Source of the DNA: Ectocarpus siliculosus
Lineage: Eukaryota > Sar > Phaeophyceae > Ectocarpales > Ectocarpaceae
Assembly: GCA_000310025.1 (NCBI GenBank)
Contig: FN648831.1
Span: 1 to 33,916 of the forward strand
DNA: 33,916 nt
Direction: 5' to 3'
The translations under genes were made by a program, and so were the position numbers. Within the stretch, counting starts at the first letter, position 1, and every line of letters begins with the position of its first letter. Below the pieces are notes generated by a model, which saw only the letters and a program-made list of their open reading frames with translations, was not told the origin of the DNA and ran no database searches. This document shows, piece by piece, positions 1-10,735 of the stretch.

Positions 1-1265
1 AACCCTAACAGGGATTCTATCCTCAACCCTGTTTTCAATCTCCAACCCTGTTTTCAGTGACACCTGACAAAATAGGGGCCCTAAGCCAAGACATACACAG
101 TGAAAACAGGGATTCAATCCTCAACCCTGTTTTCAATCTTCAACCCTGTTTTCAATCTTCAAGCCTGTTTTCTGTGACACGAGACAAAATAGGGGCCCTA
201 AGCCAAGACATACACCGTGAAAACTGGGATTCAATCCTCAACGCTGTTTTCAATCTCCAACCCTGTTTTCTGTGTTACGAGACAGAAAGGGGGCCCTAAC
301 CCAATCTGAGATCCTGTTATCCATCTCCAATCCCGTTTTCTGTGGCACGTGACAAAAAGGGAGCCCTAAGCCAAGACATACACCGTGGAAACAGCGATTC
401 AATCTGAGATCCTGTTTTGAATCTCCAACCCTGTTTTCTGTGACACGTGACAAAAAGGTGGCCCTAAGCCAAAGCATACATCGTGAAAACAGCGTTTCAA
501 TCTGAGATCCTGTTTTCAATCTCCAACCCTGTTTTCGGTGACATGTGACAAAAAGGGGGCCCTAAGCCAAGACATACACCGTGGAAACAGTGGTTCAATC
601 TGAGATCCTGGTCTGAATCTCCAACCCTGTTTTCTGTGTCACGTGACAAAAGGGCGCCCCAAGCCAAGGCATACACCGTGAAAACAGCGTTTCAATCTGA
701 GATCTCGTTTTGAATCTCCAACCCTGTTTTCTGTGACACGTGACAAAAAGGGGGCCCTAAGCCAAGGCATTCACCGTGAAAACAGTGTTCCATTCTGAGA
801 TCCTGTTTTCAATCTCCAACCCTGTTTTCTGTGACACGTGACAAAATGGGGGCCCTAACCCTAACCCTAACCCTAACCCACCGTGAAAACAGCGTGAAAA
901 CAGCGTTTCAATCTGAGATCCTGTTTTGAATGTCCAACCCTGTTTTCTGTGACACGTGACAATATGGGGGCCCTAAGCCAAGGCATACACCGTGCAAACA
1001 GCGTTTCAATCAGAGATCCTGTTTTGAATCTCCAACCCTGTTTTCTGTGACACGTGACAAAAAGGGGGCCCTAAGCCAAAGCATACATCGTGAAAACAGC
1101 GTTTCTATCTGAGATCCTTTTTTGAGTCTCCAACCCTGTTTTCTGTGACACGTGACAAAATGGGGGCCCCTAAGCCAAGACATACACCGTGAAAACAGTG
1201 TTTCAATCTGAGATCCTGTCTTGAATCCCCAACCCTGTTTTCTGTGACACGTGACAAAATGGGGG
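1..1265. repeat. Subtelomeric ~98-bp tandem repeat array
   Basis: About 13 units of a ~98-bp repeat. The core GACAAAA recurs at about 351, 449, 547, 645, 742, 840, 958, 1056, 1153 and 1252, so the spacing is 97-99 bp except for one 118-bp step. Each unit carries a CACGTG palindrome just before GACAAAA, then GGGGGCCCTAAGCC, then a CACCGTGAAAACAG block. The CCCTAA in every unit looks like a degenerate telomere motif. The leftmost units (1-300) are more diverged. This fits a telomere-associated repeat at a left chromosome end. Short open frames in the array are not genes. Confidence 0.95.
853..880. repeat. Embedded telomere repeats (CCCTAA)4
   Basis: Four perfect CCCTAA copies followed by CCCA interrupt the 98-bp array and account for the single 118-bp step. 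The orientation is that expected at a left-hand telomere (G-rich strand running outward as TTAGGG). The following CGTGAAAACAG is also duplicated. This suggests a former chromosome terminus, or a telomere-repeat insertion, that was later buried. Confidence 0.9.
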
Positions 1266-1282
1266 CCCTAACACTAACCCTG

Positions 1283-1830
1283 CATGAAAAGTGGTTCCGT
1301 CTTTTTTGTCGTGCTCACACAGTACGTCTGGATGAGTGTTTGAAAAACGGTCCCAAGCAAATTCTTTATGGTGGAGACAATTTGTCAATACAAGCCCAAA
1401 CAGAGGCGGCGAAATGGTCCAAGTGTGGGGGAAGCAATGGGCGTGAGGCAGCGGTGCTTCACCCGCTGATTTCTCGAGCCCCTCTGCATGAAACGTAGTT
1501 CCGTCTTTTTTGTCGTGCTCACACAGTACGTCTGGGTGAGTGTTTGAAAAACGGTCCCAAGCAAATTCTTTATAGTGGAGACAATTTGTCAATACAAGCC
1601 CAAACAGAGGCGGCGAAATGGTCCAAGTGTGGGGGAAGCAATGGGCGTGAGGCAGCGGTGCTTCAACCGCTTATTTCTCGAGCCCCTCTGCATGAAAAGT
1701 GGTTCCGTCTTTTTTGTCGTTCTCGCACAGTACGTTGGGGTGAGCGTTTGAAAAATGGTCCCAAGAAAATTCTTTATAGTGGAGAAAATTTGTCAGTACA
1801 ACCCAAAGCCGGGGGGGCATTTCTGGAGTG
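1283..1830. repeat. Left copy of the 203/204-bp satellite (about 2.6 units)
   Basis: Units begin with CATGAAAAGTGGTTCC at 1283, 1487 (CATGAAACGTAG) and 1691, giving a period of 204 bp. The same family forms arrays at 25844-26204 and 31526-33916. A CCCTAACACTAACCCTGC telomere-like junction (about 1266-1282) links it to the 98-bp array. The last unit decays around 1800-1830 into unrelated sequence. The ~84-114-residue open frames on both strands only reflect a unit with few stop codons. Confidence 0.93.
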
Positions 1831-2002
1831 TTTTTTGGTCAATGTATGTGTTTTAGTTCAGGTGGGTGCAGCAGAGTATCTCCGGTAGACCGTTGCCGAT
1901 TTTGTTTTTTGTTTTTGCTTGTTGTAGCTGGTAAGAAATGGGTGGATCATGAGATTGGAAATCAAAATCAACAACGATCTCGGTGTTGAACCAGCTGTAC
2001 AA
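1831..2002. other. Unique spacer, no gene seen
   Basis: T-rich spacer between the satellite and a single stray 98-bp unit. I see no conserved coding frame, RNA gene or mobile-element end here. Confidence 0.4.
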
Positions 2003-2120
2003 GTCAGGACATACACCGTGAAAATAGGGTTGTATCCCGAGATCCTTTTTTGAAACCCAAACCCTGATTTCTGTGCGACATGATAAAAAGGGGGCCCTAA
2101 CCCTGACCTAACCCTATCCC
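2003..2120. repeat. Solitary 98-bp subtelomeric unit plus degenerate telomere repeats
   Basis: ACATACACCGTGAAAATAGG, then TGATTTCTGTGCGACATGAT, then GGGGGCCCTAACCCTGACC reproduces one diverged unit of the array at 1-1265. It ends in degenerate CCCTAA sequence at about 2095-2120. It is an isolated relic separated from the main array by satellite. Confidence 0.85.
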
Positions 2121-2526
2121 GTCCCCAATTGCTGCCTGTTTTGTCCCGAGTGCCTCTCGGTTCCCTCCTCTTGTGGTCCATCCGGAAGACTCCCAAAAAA
2201 TGTCTCTGCACAAGCCACCGCATGCTTGCTCGCTTCGTTCTAACGCAACAGACCATTTACTACGGTAACTACCCCGAATCGAGCGCCCCGACCAAGACTG
2301 GAGCCGAAGTGTCAGTACTCAGTTAGGCACGCCTGGGCGCTATTACAGGTGTGTTGGTAGACGACGAAGGAAGCGGTCAGCCGCGTCTTGGCTCCGTGGT
2401 GCGTGCGTCAGGTTAAGGAAACCGGTTCTTGGCGAACGAGAGGGAGGAAACAAATTAAACAGCCCGGCAATTCGCCACCCGGGGTTGTGGAACCCGAACA
2501 TTCCCGCCCAACTAACCTCGGAGACT
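2121..2526. other. Unique stretch, no supported gene
   Basis: Open frames of 60-70 codons exist on both strands, but none has a recognisable domain, a paired splice site or a second copy. A weak relation to the sequence upstream of the right-hand module (30407-30600) could not be established by eye. Confidence 0.35.
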
Positions 2527-3408
2527 GGCAGAACCATGCAAGAGCCTGGCTAGGACGTTGACGGGGGCGAAGGACGCGTGTCGCGTACTTCAGGACACGA
2601 CGACCGTACCGAGAAAAGTACAAGAACCGGGAAACTACGAATTAGGGGACGCCGCAGTAGAGGTGGAGACCGATCTGGAGCAGGCCGGAAACGCCGAGAG
2701 GGATTCGAGGGGGCGTAAGGTGGTGCACCCAATGACGGTTTGGCATCCAAGACGACAACGCACGCCGGCGGGGACAAGACATCACCGGAAAGGTCACGGA
2801 AACGCAAGCAAGATGAAAGACGCGGCGTTAGTCCTCCGAAGACACGTGTTCAAGGTGACACGCGGAGGAGCGCTCCTCGTAGCACTTGGGAGTTCGGGTT
2901 GCAGGCTGCAAGAAACAGGACAAGAGACAGCGGTAGCCAGGAGGGCAACCGAGCGAACGTTCGATTCCGCCCGCTGCCTGTGTGTGAACTGTTGAACATG
3001 AAGAAATATGTGACGATTCGCAAGGACCCTTTCAACCGGGTAGGCGTGACTTGGAAGACCAAAACGAGAATAGCCACAAGAGGAAACAAATCGGCAGTGG
3101 AGTTACTTGCCGGGACAGCGCGGCAGCGTACAAAACTCTCTGGGCAGTGTACAAAACTCTCTGGGCCATGTACAAGTACGCCGGGCCTGGTGTAGTTGGT
3201 TGAGAGGTACTACGACAGGGTTCGTGTTGATAGTTGCGCTAGTGCTTGCCTATTGCCGTTGTCATGAGCGTGGGAGAAACTGGCCTGGTGTTCTTGGTCG
3301 AGAGAAACTACGCCTGGGTTCGTGTTGTTGGTTGATAGAATCCGGGTAGGTTATGGCCGGTTGTCCTCAGCGTGGGAGGATCCTTCATAAGAAGGCCGAA
3401 TCGGTACG
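2527..3408 (+). repeat. Left copy of the 0.87-kb duplicated module (5'-truncated element relic)
   Basis: This aligns nearly end to end with 30602-31467, the region downstream of the large gene at 26209-30407. A run around 2875-2995 is almost identical to about 30950-31070. One frame is open for 247 codons in the right copy but carries a TAA here at about 2717-2719. Substitutions between the copies are spread over all three codon positions, so protein constraint is not evident. The second half holds an imperfect ~100-bp internal repeat (about 3185 and 3285) and a 23-bp duplication at about 3128-3175 that the right copy lacks. A scrap of the 203-bp satellite follows at about 3458-3490. It looks like the 3' part of the larger element, lacking its gene. 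Confidence 0.85.
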
Positions 3409-4462
3409 GAGGTGTTGTGCGAAAAACTAAAAGCGTGCAAGAATGAGAAACACCAAAGGCGGGAAGTTCTTTATAGTAGAGAAATTTTGGTTATAGAAGG
3501 CCGTTCTGGAACATCTCATATGAACGCAACTAAACTCCAATTCAATATTCAATTCAATGTAAACTCCGCAGGTAAACGCGGGAAATGATCCGAACGTGAA
3601 CTATCAAAATCCAATTGATCAACATTCGACTCCATATAACCCCCACAGGGAAAACGCCGAAAATCCAGACACACACTACCAAACCCTCTGTCCGAAATAC
3701 TGCTTGCCGTACTGCGGCGGACACCATGGTATCACATCCCCCCCCCGTGATTCCCGACAGCAGTGCAACAATCAATCGTGATTCCGCAACATCCAGCGTG
3801 CCACTTCTACATCTAAAGTCATTAGATTTAACTCCAAACCGAAACAAGAAACCAGTCTCCATTGAAGAGTAAAAAGCCTTTACATGCGGACACGTCAGGA
3901 AAATATTCAGGAAAATATTCAACAGTACAGTTCTAGCATACTGAATGCAGAAAATACATCCAACAGCCCCCCTGCTGTGCCGCCCCCCGGATTTGCAAAC
4001 AACTATATATCGGCAAGAGATAGCTCCGCAGGTCAAACGCAGTAGACAAAACATCAATCTGAACGCAGTAGACAAAACATCCCCAGTGCATCTCATCACC
4101 ATCCCCATCATCCCCCATCATCATCGGTGCACTGCAACAAGTAAGAAAATAAAACTTCTCGTGCTGCTACCGGGACCATGGCACAACACCCCCCCCCCCC
4201 CCATACTTCTCGGGGGCAGTACGGCAAGAGCACTCCTCGTACGCTGCACGAGCGGTAAAAATACGAAAACACGTACTATACCAACAGAACACACGAAACC
4301 CCCTAGATTTCCGTAGATCCGTATTTTTTGCTGAGCGCAGGTATCATAGAGGTAGCTCATGAGAGCCCGAGGTACGGGGGATCCCATAGCTCCCAAATTA
4401 TCATGTCACAGGTAACGTTCCTCCGTGTATCACACCAACCGCCGTATACACCAAACAGGATA
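3409..4462. other. Gene-poor spacer
   Basis: It contains a satellite scrap (TTCTTTATAGTAGAGAAATT near 3470), a doubled AGGAAAATATTC (about 3897-3920), a doubled 20-bp block ending AGACAAAACATC (about 4040-4085) and a run of 14 C (4189-4202). Open frames of up to 185 codons on the minus strand have no recognisable motif and poor protein-like composition. I call no gene. Confidence 0.4.
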
Positions 4463-5391
4463 TTACTCGTGGCCTTCCACCTTTTCCTTTTCGTCGAGAA
4501 GGGGAAAGTGGACGCCCAGAGCGCTGGACACGCGGTAGTCCTCAATGGTGCCACGGAAAGCTTCGAACCCTGCCATAACCTCGTTTCCATTCTCGTCGTA
4601 CATCGGGCGGGCCGTTTCACCGAGGAGTCCGGACAAGGCCGGGTTCTCAACGTCCAGCCCGTCCACCAACACGTCCATCTGCCAAAAGTCGAGGTCAGGG
4701 AGAACGCGTCCATCCCAGTCTAGCTCCCCGTCGCCCTGGTAGTTGACGCCAGCATCGAGGCGCACCGTAAGAGTAGGCGACTCAATTTTGAAGATGGCGT
4801 GGGTAGATTGCATGTCGGCGAGGTCGTTCTCGGCGATGTACTTGGCGCACCAGCGGGGTGCCGGCATGTGATTGGACTTTAGGATCCAGTCTTCGAAGCT
4901 TTCGCTGTTGTCTAGCCGGCGCCTACCCTCTAGCATCTCCTGGTACATGCGGCCCCATATCTTGTGACCGCCGAATTTCCGGCACTCCACCGGAAGGTTA
5001 GTTGCAGACACTGAGATGGCGCCGTCTCCAACTGACACCTGCCTGGAGAATTGCAGAAGCCCGTTTGCTTCCTGGTCGTCGACAAATATACGCAGTCCGC
5101 CGTTCGCAAGGCAGGGCGAGACGCCCTCAGGACAGCCGTCCGTGTCGGTGGTGTAAGGGTTTTGGACCTCGATCACCAGAGAGTGGCCCTTCGACATAAC
5201 GGCCAGGCTTGTAACCAATTGGCGGTCGGGGAACTCGTCGGGCAGAGGAGCGGTGACGCGAACGTTGATATCGAAATCGGTGACATCGTCCTTGATCAGG
5301 GAGTACCAGCCGCCGTCCACCCCGGACCAGTTGATCCTCTGGCCACGAAGACCTTGCATGTGGGGATCTCCTTCGACCCCCCCGCCCCCCT
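4463..5391 (-). CDS. Terminal exon of a GDPH/SGVDGGW (VWD-like, root-cap-like) protein gene
   Basis: A 309-codon exon ends at TAA. The frame is open upstream of the first ATG (5359) and reads GGGGVEGDPHM, then GLRGQ, then INWSGVDGGWY. It stops upstream at 5402-5404. A CAG acceptor at 5394-5392 would start the exon in phase 1. GDPH with a following W-SGVDGGW is the opening signature of VWD-like extracellular domains, which I recall from stramenopile proteins. Near the C-terminus (about residues 240-285 from the ATG), SGLLGETARP and the following segment resemble plant root-cap/LEA-type domains. There is no membrane segment and only four cysteines. I infer a secreted or cell-surface protein. 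The signal-peptide exon should lie at higher coordinates, but I could not find it in 5400-6500. The gene may therefore be 5'-incomplete or have a long first intron. The coding assignment is strong and the exact function is unknown. Confidence 0.8.
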
Positions 5392-5404
5392 CTGACGATT
5401 GTCA

Positions 5405-5860
5405 TGAGAACCAATTTAGAGCGAATGAAGACAACGAATGGCGGAGCCGTAAGTCAAGTCCGGGAGAGGAAAATGCACGAGATATGGAAACTAGACGTGC
5501 CGTCCATAATCTACCGAATAACATGCAGCACAATCAATGACTATTTGCAGAATCACCAGTTCTTCCTGGATCGAACGTGCGCTGGTTGAAAACAACATGA
5601 CAATAGAAGTCCAAACCAAACATTTAACATTTATATGTGTTTCGTGTGTATATGGATATGGATATATAACTTTCCGAAATGTAGATTTTGCCGGCTCTCA
5701 TCCAGATTCCTTATGTCAGCGAAACAGCAAAGCGGCGTTCTGTCAACCTTTTTCGGTGTTGAATTGAATGGCGAGTCGAAAAGTAGGGCCCACTCAATGA
5801 CAGCAGGGTCATTCTTGTCCACCTGTGACAGGTCTAATTTCATTTGCGGGTCACGATGCC
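5405..5860. other. Region upstream of the GDPH exon, no exon identified
   Basis: This lies 5' of the minus-strand GDPH exon and should contain its upstream intron or promoter. I find no ATG followed by a hydrophobic leader with a phase-1 donor. A TATGGATATGGATATATAAC run lies near 5650. Confidence 0.35.
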
Positions 5861-8800
5861 TGTTATTATCGCGCCGAGAGATAGGGTTAAAGCTGGTGGT
5901 ACAGATGTGCACCATATGCGCGCTGTGCTGCAAAGCAGTGCGACAACACGATCCCCGGCACACGTTGGTTGTTCTTGGTCTCCTTCCCCGCGACCCTCCA
6001 CCAGCCTCAACAACGTGGAACAAAAGCAATATGAGACGGCTCCGCTTTCAAGCAGGCGGGAGCCTTATTAAAAGGGTAAACGGCTGCAACGGGGTTCACA
6101 TAGCGTAACAGTGCTGCGCGTTGCAAAAACAAAATTATATACGCACAACGAGGCATCCAACGGAAACTTGTACCCCCCCCTGGAAACTCTGCAAAGCAAG
6201 CCGCGAGGTCCGTGCAGTGCGTGCAGTGCTCACAGTGCATCAACGTCGACAGAGTTTGCCTTTGTTGCATTTGCTTGTGTGTGAATAGACGGTGGCAGTG
6301 ACGACGATAGGTTCCTTCATGCCCACAAAGTTCCAGAGACATCGCTTCGTTCTATTCAAGGTATAGTCTATAAAAGAGTATCAGCGCCCGGGCTTCGTTG
6401 TCCCCCGGGAACACAAAGCACTTTTCGAGTGTGGTTTATTTTGTCTCTTGTTCAAGCCAGAACGAGGTAGACAAAAACTGTGATGGCGAAAAGAGCTTAT
6501 TGGTTGTTGGAAAAGCCGGGTTGTTTTTTTGTCCCACAGTGTCGCGGTGCAACAACACCGTACAGGTGGGTTCCAGTTGAAGATATGGTGCGCGCCAAAT
6601 ACTCATGCTTGTCTTGAATTGCATGATGCAACGTAATTCAAAGTGCTGCTCAACCGAGGAAGAGGCAGCTAGAAGATGCGAGGTCTTCCGTTATAAACAG
6701 ACTTGACACACCTAGGCATGACGCCTGCGCGTGGATGCCATTGACGTTGCATCCTTGTCTACAGAGTGCTGATCGTGCCCGCCAAACAATAGTGCAATAC
6801 TTCACGCCGTGAAAACCCGGTAAAATTTTCCGATGACGGTGATACGGACCATTTTACAACACCGAAGCTGATTGTATGTTTTCCGGCGTACAACAAGCTT
6901 TTGTGCAGCAAGCCAACGCGATTCGGCAGCCATCGATCTTACCGGGGGTCGGAGTAGGCTCTGGTTGTGGCAGGAACATGGAGAGTAGCACCGAGGATTG
7001 ACCCAAGGGTGGCAATGAGAGGATAGCACCGAGGGGGGACGTCAGGCATGAACGCAGCGTCGAATAAGTCCGGGCGGGCATCAATTTGGAAAAAGCGTGC
7101 CTTAGACGTTGACCTAAATCCCGAACATCAACCCATCACATCAACCCATCGACTTTCTAGGAAGCTCGTCGCAATAATCTTGGTACCAGGCGGGAAGATG
7201 GTGAGAAATTGGGAGTGGAATGCAGGAGCTAAAGGTGTGCACCATATGCACGCAGTGCTGCGCAGCAGTGCGATATCGCGATCCCCTGCACACGTAGGCT
7301 GGTCTTGGTCTCCTTCCCGGCGACGTGCCACCAGCCTCAACAACGTGGCACAAAGCAATATGAGACGTCTCTGCTTTCAAGTAGGCGGCAGCCATATCAA
7401 AAGGGTTGAAATACTGCGACGGGATTGATACTTCGTACAGAATGCTGATCGTGCCCACCAAACAACAGTGGAATACTTCACCATGGTGCGGTGCTGGTGG
7501 TTGAAGGATCACCGACAGCAGCCCCGAGGGTGCCAACGAGAGAGATGGCAACGAGAGCGTAGCGTAGCACGGAGGGGGAACGTGAGCCATGAACGCGGGG
7601 CCCACTGAGTGGGGGGCAGATACACAGTGAAAATATGGATGCGAAACTGTTTCATGTATATCCCAATCATTGCGATCAGACATAACCCATCCACATTCTA
7701 AGTAGCTCGTCGAAAGAATGTTGTTGCCATGGGGAGAATAATTGTGGGAACTTAGGAATTGAATAGTATGGCCAACTCCAAACACCTACGCTCATAGGCT
7801 GCTGTCATTTTGCAGGTCGCGTTTGGTTCTGTGTGCGATGCAACTCATCACGCCGGGGGGGGTCTGCGGGTTGCAGGCGCTACAGATGTGTACAAGATGC
7901 AGGAGGTGCCGCGAAGAAGTGTGGCAACGACGACCCCCGTTCTTGATCCCTTTCCCGGCGACGCGGGATAAGAGCAATATGAGACGACTCCGTTTCCAGC
8001 AGGCGGCCTCCGTATCAAGGGTTGAAATACTGCAACGGGGTTGATGTTTCGTAGAATGCTGATCGTGCTCCCCAAACAACAGTGCAAATACTTCACGCTG
8101 AGACTATTCTGGCAAGCAATTCCGATCACGGTGCTTTGGACCATACTACAACACCGAAGCTGATTGATTGAATGCTTTCCGTCACGAACACCCAGAACAA
8201 CACCGAGGATAGCACCGAGGATGGGGATCCGTGAGGAATGAATGCGGCGTCGAGTAAGTTCGGGCGGATATCAATTTTGCAAATGCGTGTGTATGTCGTT
8301 GATGTATATCCCGGACATCTTAATGAGACGTTAATCCATCGACTTGCTCAGAATCTTGTCGCAACCACCTTAGACGGGCAGATGGTGACTATTTGGGAGT
8401 AGAATAGGTAGCAGGGCCAACTCGAAACTCCGCGAAAGGAGTCAATATATCTTTCTGTCAACAGGCCGCAGTTCGTTTTCGTCCCATCACCAGCCTCAAC
8501 AACGTGGGATAAGGGCAATATGGGCCGGTTCCGCTCTCAAGCAGGCGGCAGCAATACCAAAAGGTAAAAAGGCTGAAATGGGGTTGACATCGGGTACAGA
8601 ATGGCGAATACTCCACGTCGAGATTATCTGGTACGAAGTACGAAATTCCGATGACGGTGATCTGGATCATTGTACAACGCCGAAGCTGATGGTACGTTTT
8701 TCGACGTACAACAATCGTATGTGCAGCAAGCCAACGTGATTCGGCCACCATCAGTCTTACCGGGGGTCGGAGTAGGTTCTGGTGGCGGTAGGAACACCGA

Positions 8801-9020
8801 GAGTAGCATCGAGGATAACACCATGGGTGACATCGAGAGGGTAGCATCGAGGGGGACCGTAAGGCATGAACGCGGCGTCGACAAAGTTCGGGCGAATATC
8901 ACTTTGAAAAAGGCGAGCGTCGATACTACTAACATATTCTTGACGAGACGTTATCCCATCGACTTTCTGCGCAAGTCGTTGCAACAGAAGTGGTGCGTAG
9001 GTCGAAGGCACATTTTGTAG
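5860..9020. repeat. Chain of diverged ~0.6-0.7-kb tandem repeat units
   Basis: Four or five diverged units share the same order of blocks. These are CACCATATGC..GTGCTGC (about 5910, 7240, 7885), CAATATGAGACG (6025, 7357, 7975; CAATATGGGCCG at 8516), AATGCTGATCGTGC (6767, 7441, 8054), CAACACCGAAGCTGATT (6858, 8149, 8676), a TAGCACCGAGG minisatellite with GAACGCGGCGTCGA, and CCATCGACTTTCT (7145, 8945). The first unit is interrupted by a ~650-bp block (about 6114-6760). Reading frames shift between units, so I treat the region as noncoding repeat and do not call its 60-210-codon frames. Confidence 0.75.
6114..6760. mobile_element. Possible ~650-bp insertion within a repeat unit
   Basis: Sister units read through a CAGAATGCTGATCGTGCC junction. 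In the first unit that junction is split between ACAGTGCTG (6108-6116) and ACAGAGTGCTGATCG (about 6760-6774), with unrelated sequence in between. The two partial copies of ACAG..TGCTG could be a target-site duplication. I see no terminal inverted repeats or coding capacity, so the type is unknown. Loss of this block from the other units is the alternative. Confidence 0.35.
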
Positions 9021-9897
9021 GCGAAGGAGGTGCAGCTGGTTGTAGCCCGGGCTGGACGTGGTAAGTATCACGATTCATCGATTCCGATACGATGCAACAA
9101 GGCGCTCGTTCCCACAGGTTCAAGGATACGTCGGATCAGCGGAATGGAAACGCATCGCACGTACTTCCAAGCATGCTGCTTGCCCGCGTGAGTCTTAGTG
9201 TCAGTTGTACTTCCATAACCTGAGGCGTCTCCGCCGCAGCGCACTTGATCGATCATGATCAGAGCTACAACAGCAATCTAACGGCACCGAGAAGGTCAGC
9301 ATCGGCTACTACTATTCGGTCAGAGTACTGAGTGTGTATTGGAGACTGTCACAAGAAGCGCAATGCTCTGAGGCGGGAGATACTACTGTATTCGTGCCCA
9401 GTACCTCCCACCAAGCAAATAGTGGTCCATGCTTCTGTGGACGACCCAGCTCACTACCCCGGCTGCGACCGTCTTTGCCAGCCGAATCAACACCAGTACA
9501 AACAACGGCAGTTGGCGCCCGGAAACGCTGAGAACTGCTGACGTCGAGCCCTGGAGAGACACCATCCCCTGGTACTCACAGATGTCCGCAATCCATGGAA
9601 GGAACTGTCTACCGGTCGGAGATTCGTTCAACCCAAAGTCCAACCCGAAGGATTGACGGGTACAGTCTCTGCTCGCGTGTTCTTTTTGCCACCGTCATCC
9701 TCAACTGAATACGCTACCCATATACACGAGGGCGCCGCGACCCAAACGCCTCGGCATGATTGATCTTACCCGTGCTTGTCGTGTAGTCGTTGTCTGATGA
9801 CGATGGCTCTGAGGTTAGCACCGAGAGCGTAGCACCGAGGGGGCGCATAAGGGACGAACGCGGGTCCGACACAATCGGGGCAGATGTCAATTTGTGA
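9021..9897. repeat. Head-to-tail duplication, copy 1
   Basis: The copy begins GCGAAGGAGGTGCAGCT and is directly followed by copy 2, which begins with the same words at 9898. Long stretches are identical, for example around 9090-9300 against 9975-10180 and 9540-9720 against 10380-10560. A plus-strand frame ending about 9656 (DTIPWYSQMSAIHG..LPVGDSF) and a minus-strand frame (GRQLPLFVLVLI) are preserved in both copies. The differences I compared do not favour one strand, so no gene is called. Confidence 0.88.
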
Positions 9898-10735
9898 GCG
9901 AAGGAGGTGCAGCTAAATATTATAGTTGTAGCCCAAGATGAAGTGGTAAGTATCACGATTTGTCGATTCCGATACGATGCAACAAGGTGCTCGTTCCGAC
10001 AGGTTCAAGGATACGTCGGATCAGCGGAATGAAATTTGCCCGCGTGAAGCCAAGTCGTAGTGACGGCTGTACTTCCATAACCTGAGGCGTCTCCGCCGCA
10101 GCGCACTTGATCGATCATGATCAGAGCTACAACAACAATCCGACGGCACCGAGAAGGTTAGCATCGGCTACTACTATTCCCGTCAGGATATTGAGTGTAT
10201 ATTTTTGAGACTGTGGCGAGACAAACGGTGTGTATTCGTACCCAGTATCTCGCACCAAGCAAAAAGTGGTCCATGATCCTGTGAACAACCCACCTCACTA
10301 CCCCGGCTGCGACCGTCCTTTCCAGGCAAATCAACACCAGTACAAACAATGGCAGTTGGCGCCCGAAAACGCCGTCCAATACTGACGTCGAGCCCTGGAG
10401 AGACACCATCCCCTGGTACTCACAGATGTCCGCAATCCATGGAAGGCACTGTCTACCGGTCGGAGATTCGTTCAACCCGAAGTCCAACCCGAAGGATTGA
10501 CGGGTGCAGTCTCTGCTCGCGTGTTCGTTTTGCCACCGTCATCCTCAACTGAGTACGCTACCCCAATATTCGTACGACACACGAGGACGCCGCGACCCAA
10601 ACGATTCGGCATGATTGATCTCACCGAGTATCACTGATGACCATGGTATACCGAGGTTAGCACCGAAAGGGTAGCGCCGAGGGGATGCACGAGGCACGAA
10701 CGCGGGGCCGACACAATTGGGGCAGTGCAAGTTGG
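9898..10735. repeat. Head-to-tail duplication, copy 2
   Basis: Direct adjoining copy of 9021-9897, slightly shorter because of a deletion in the first third and an internal indel near 10200-10240. It ends, like copy 1, in the TAGCACCGAGG-bearing block. A related but more diverged unit follows at 15450-15632. Confidence 0.88.

Noticed and set aside
1-1265. CRISPR-like regular spacing in the 98-bp array
   Set aside because: The whole unit is conserved with no variable spacers, and the context is a eukaryotic telomere-associated repeat.
3554-4111. 185-codon minus-strand frame
   Set aside because: It has a repetitive hydrophobic/cysteine composition without signal-peptide, motif or splice support. 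It overlaps short tandem duplications and has plus-strand frames of similar length.
4328-4723. Plus-strand 131-codon frame
   Set aside because: It is the antisense shadow of the GDPH protein exon.
7141-7785. 214-codon minus-strand frame
   Set aside because: It spans several blocks of the diverged tandem repeat, and sister units break the frame with indels.
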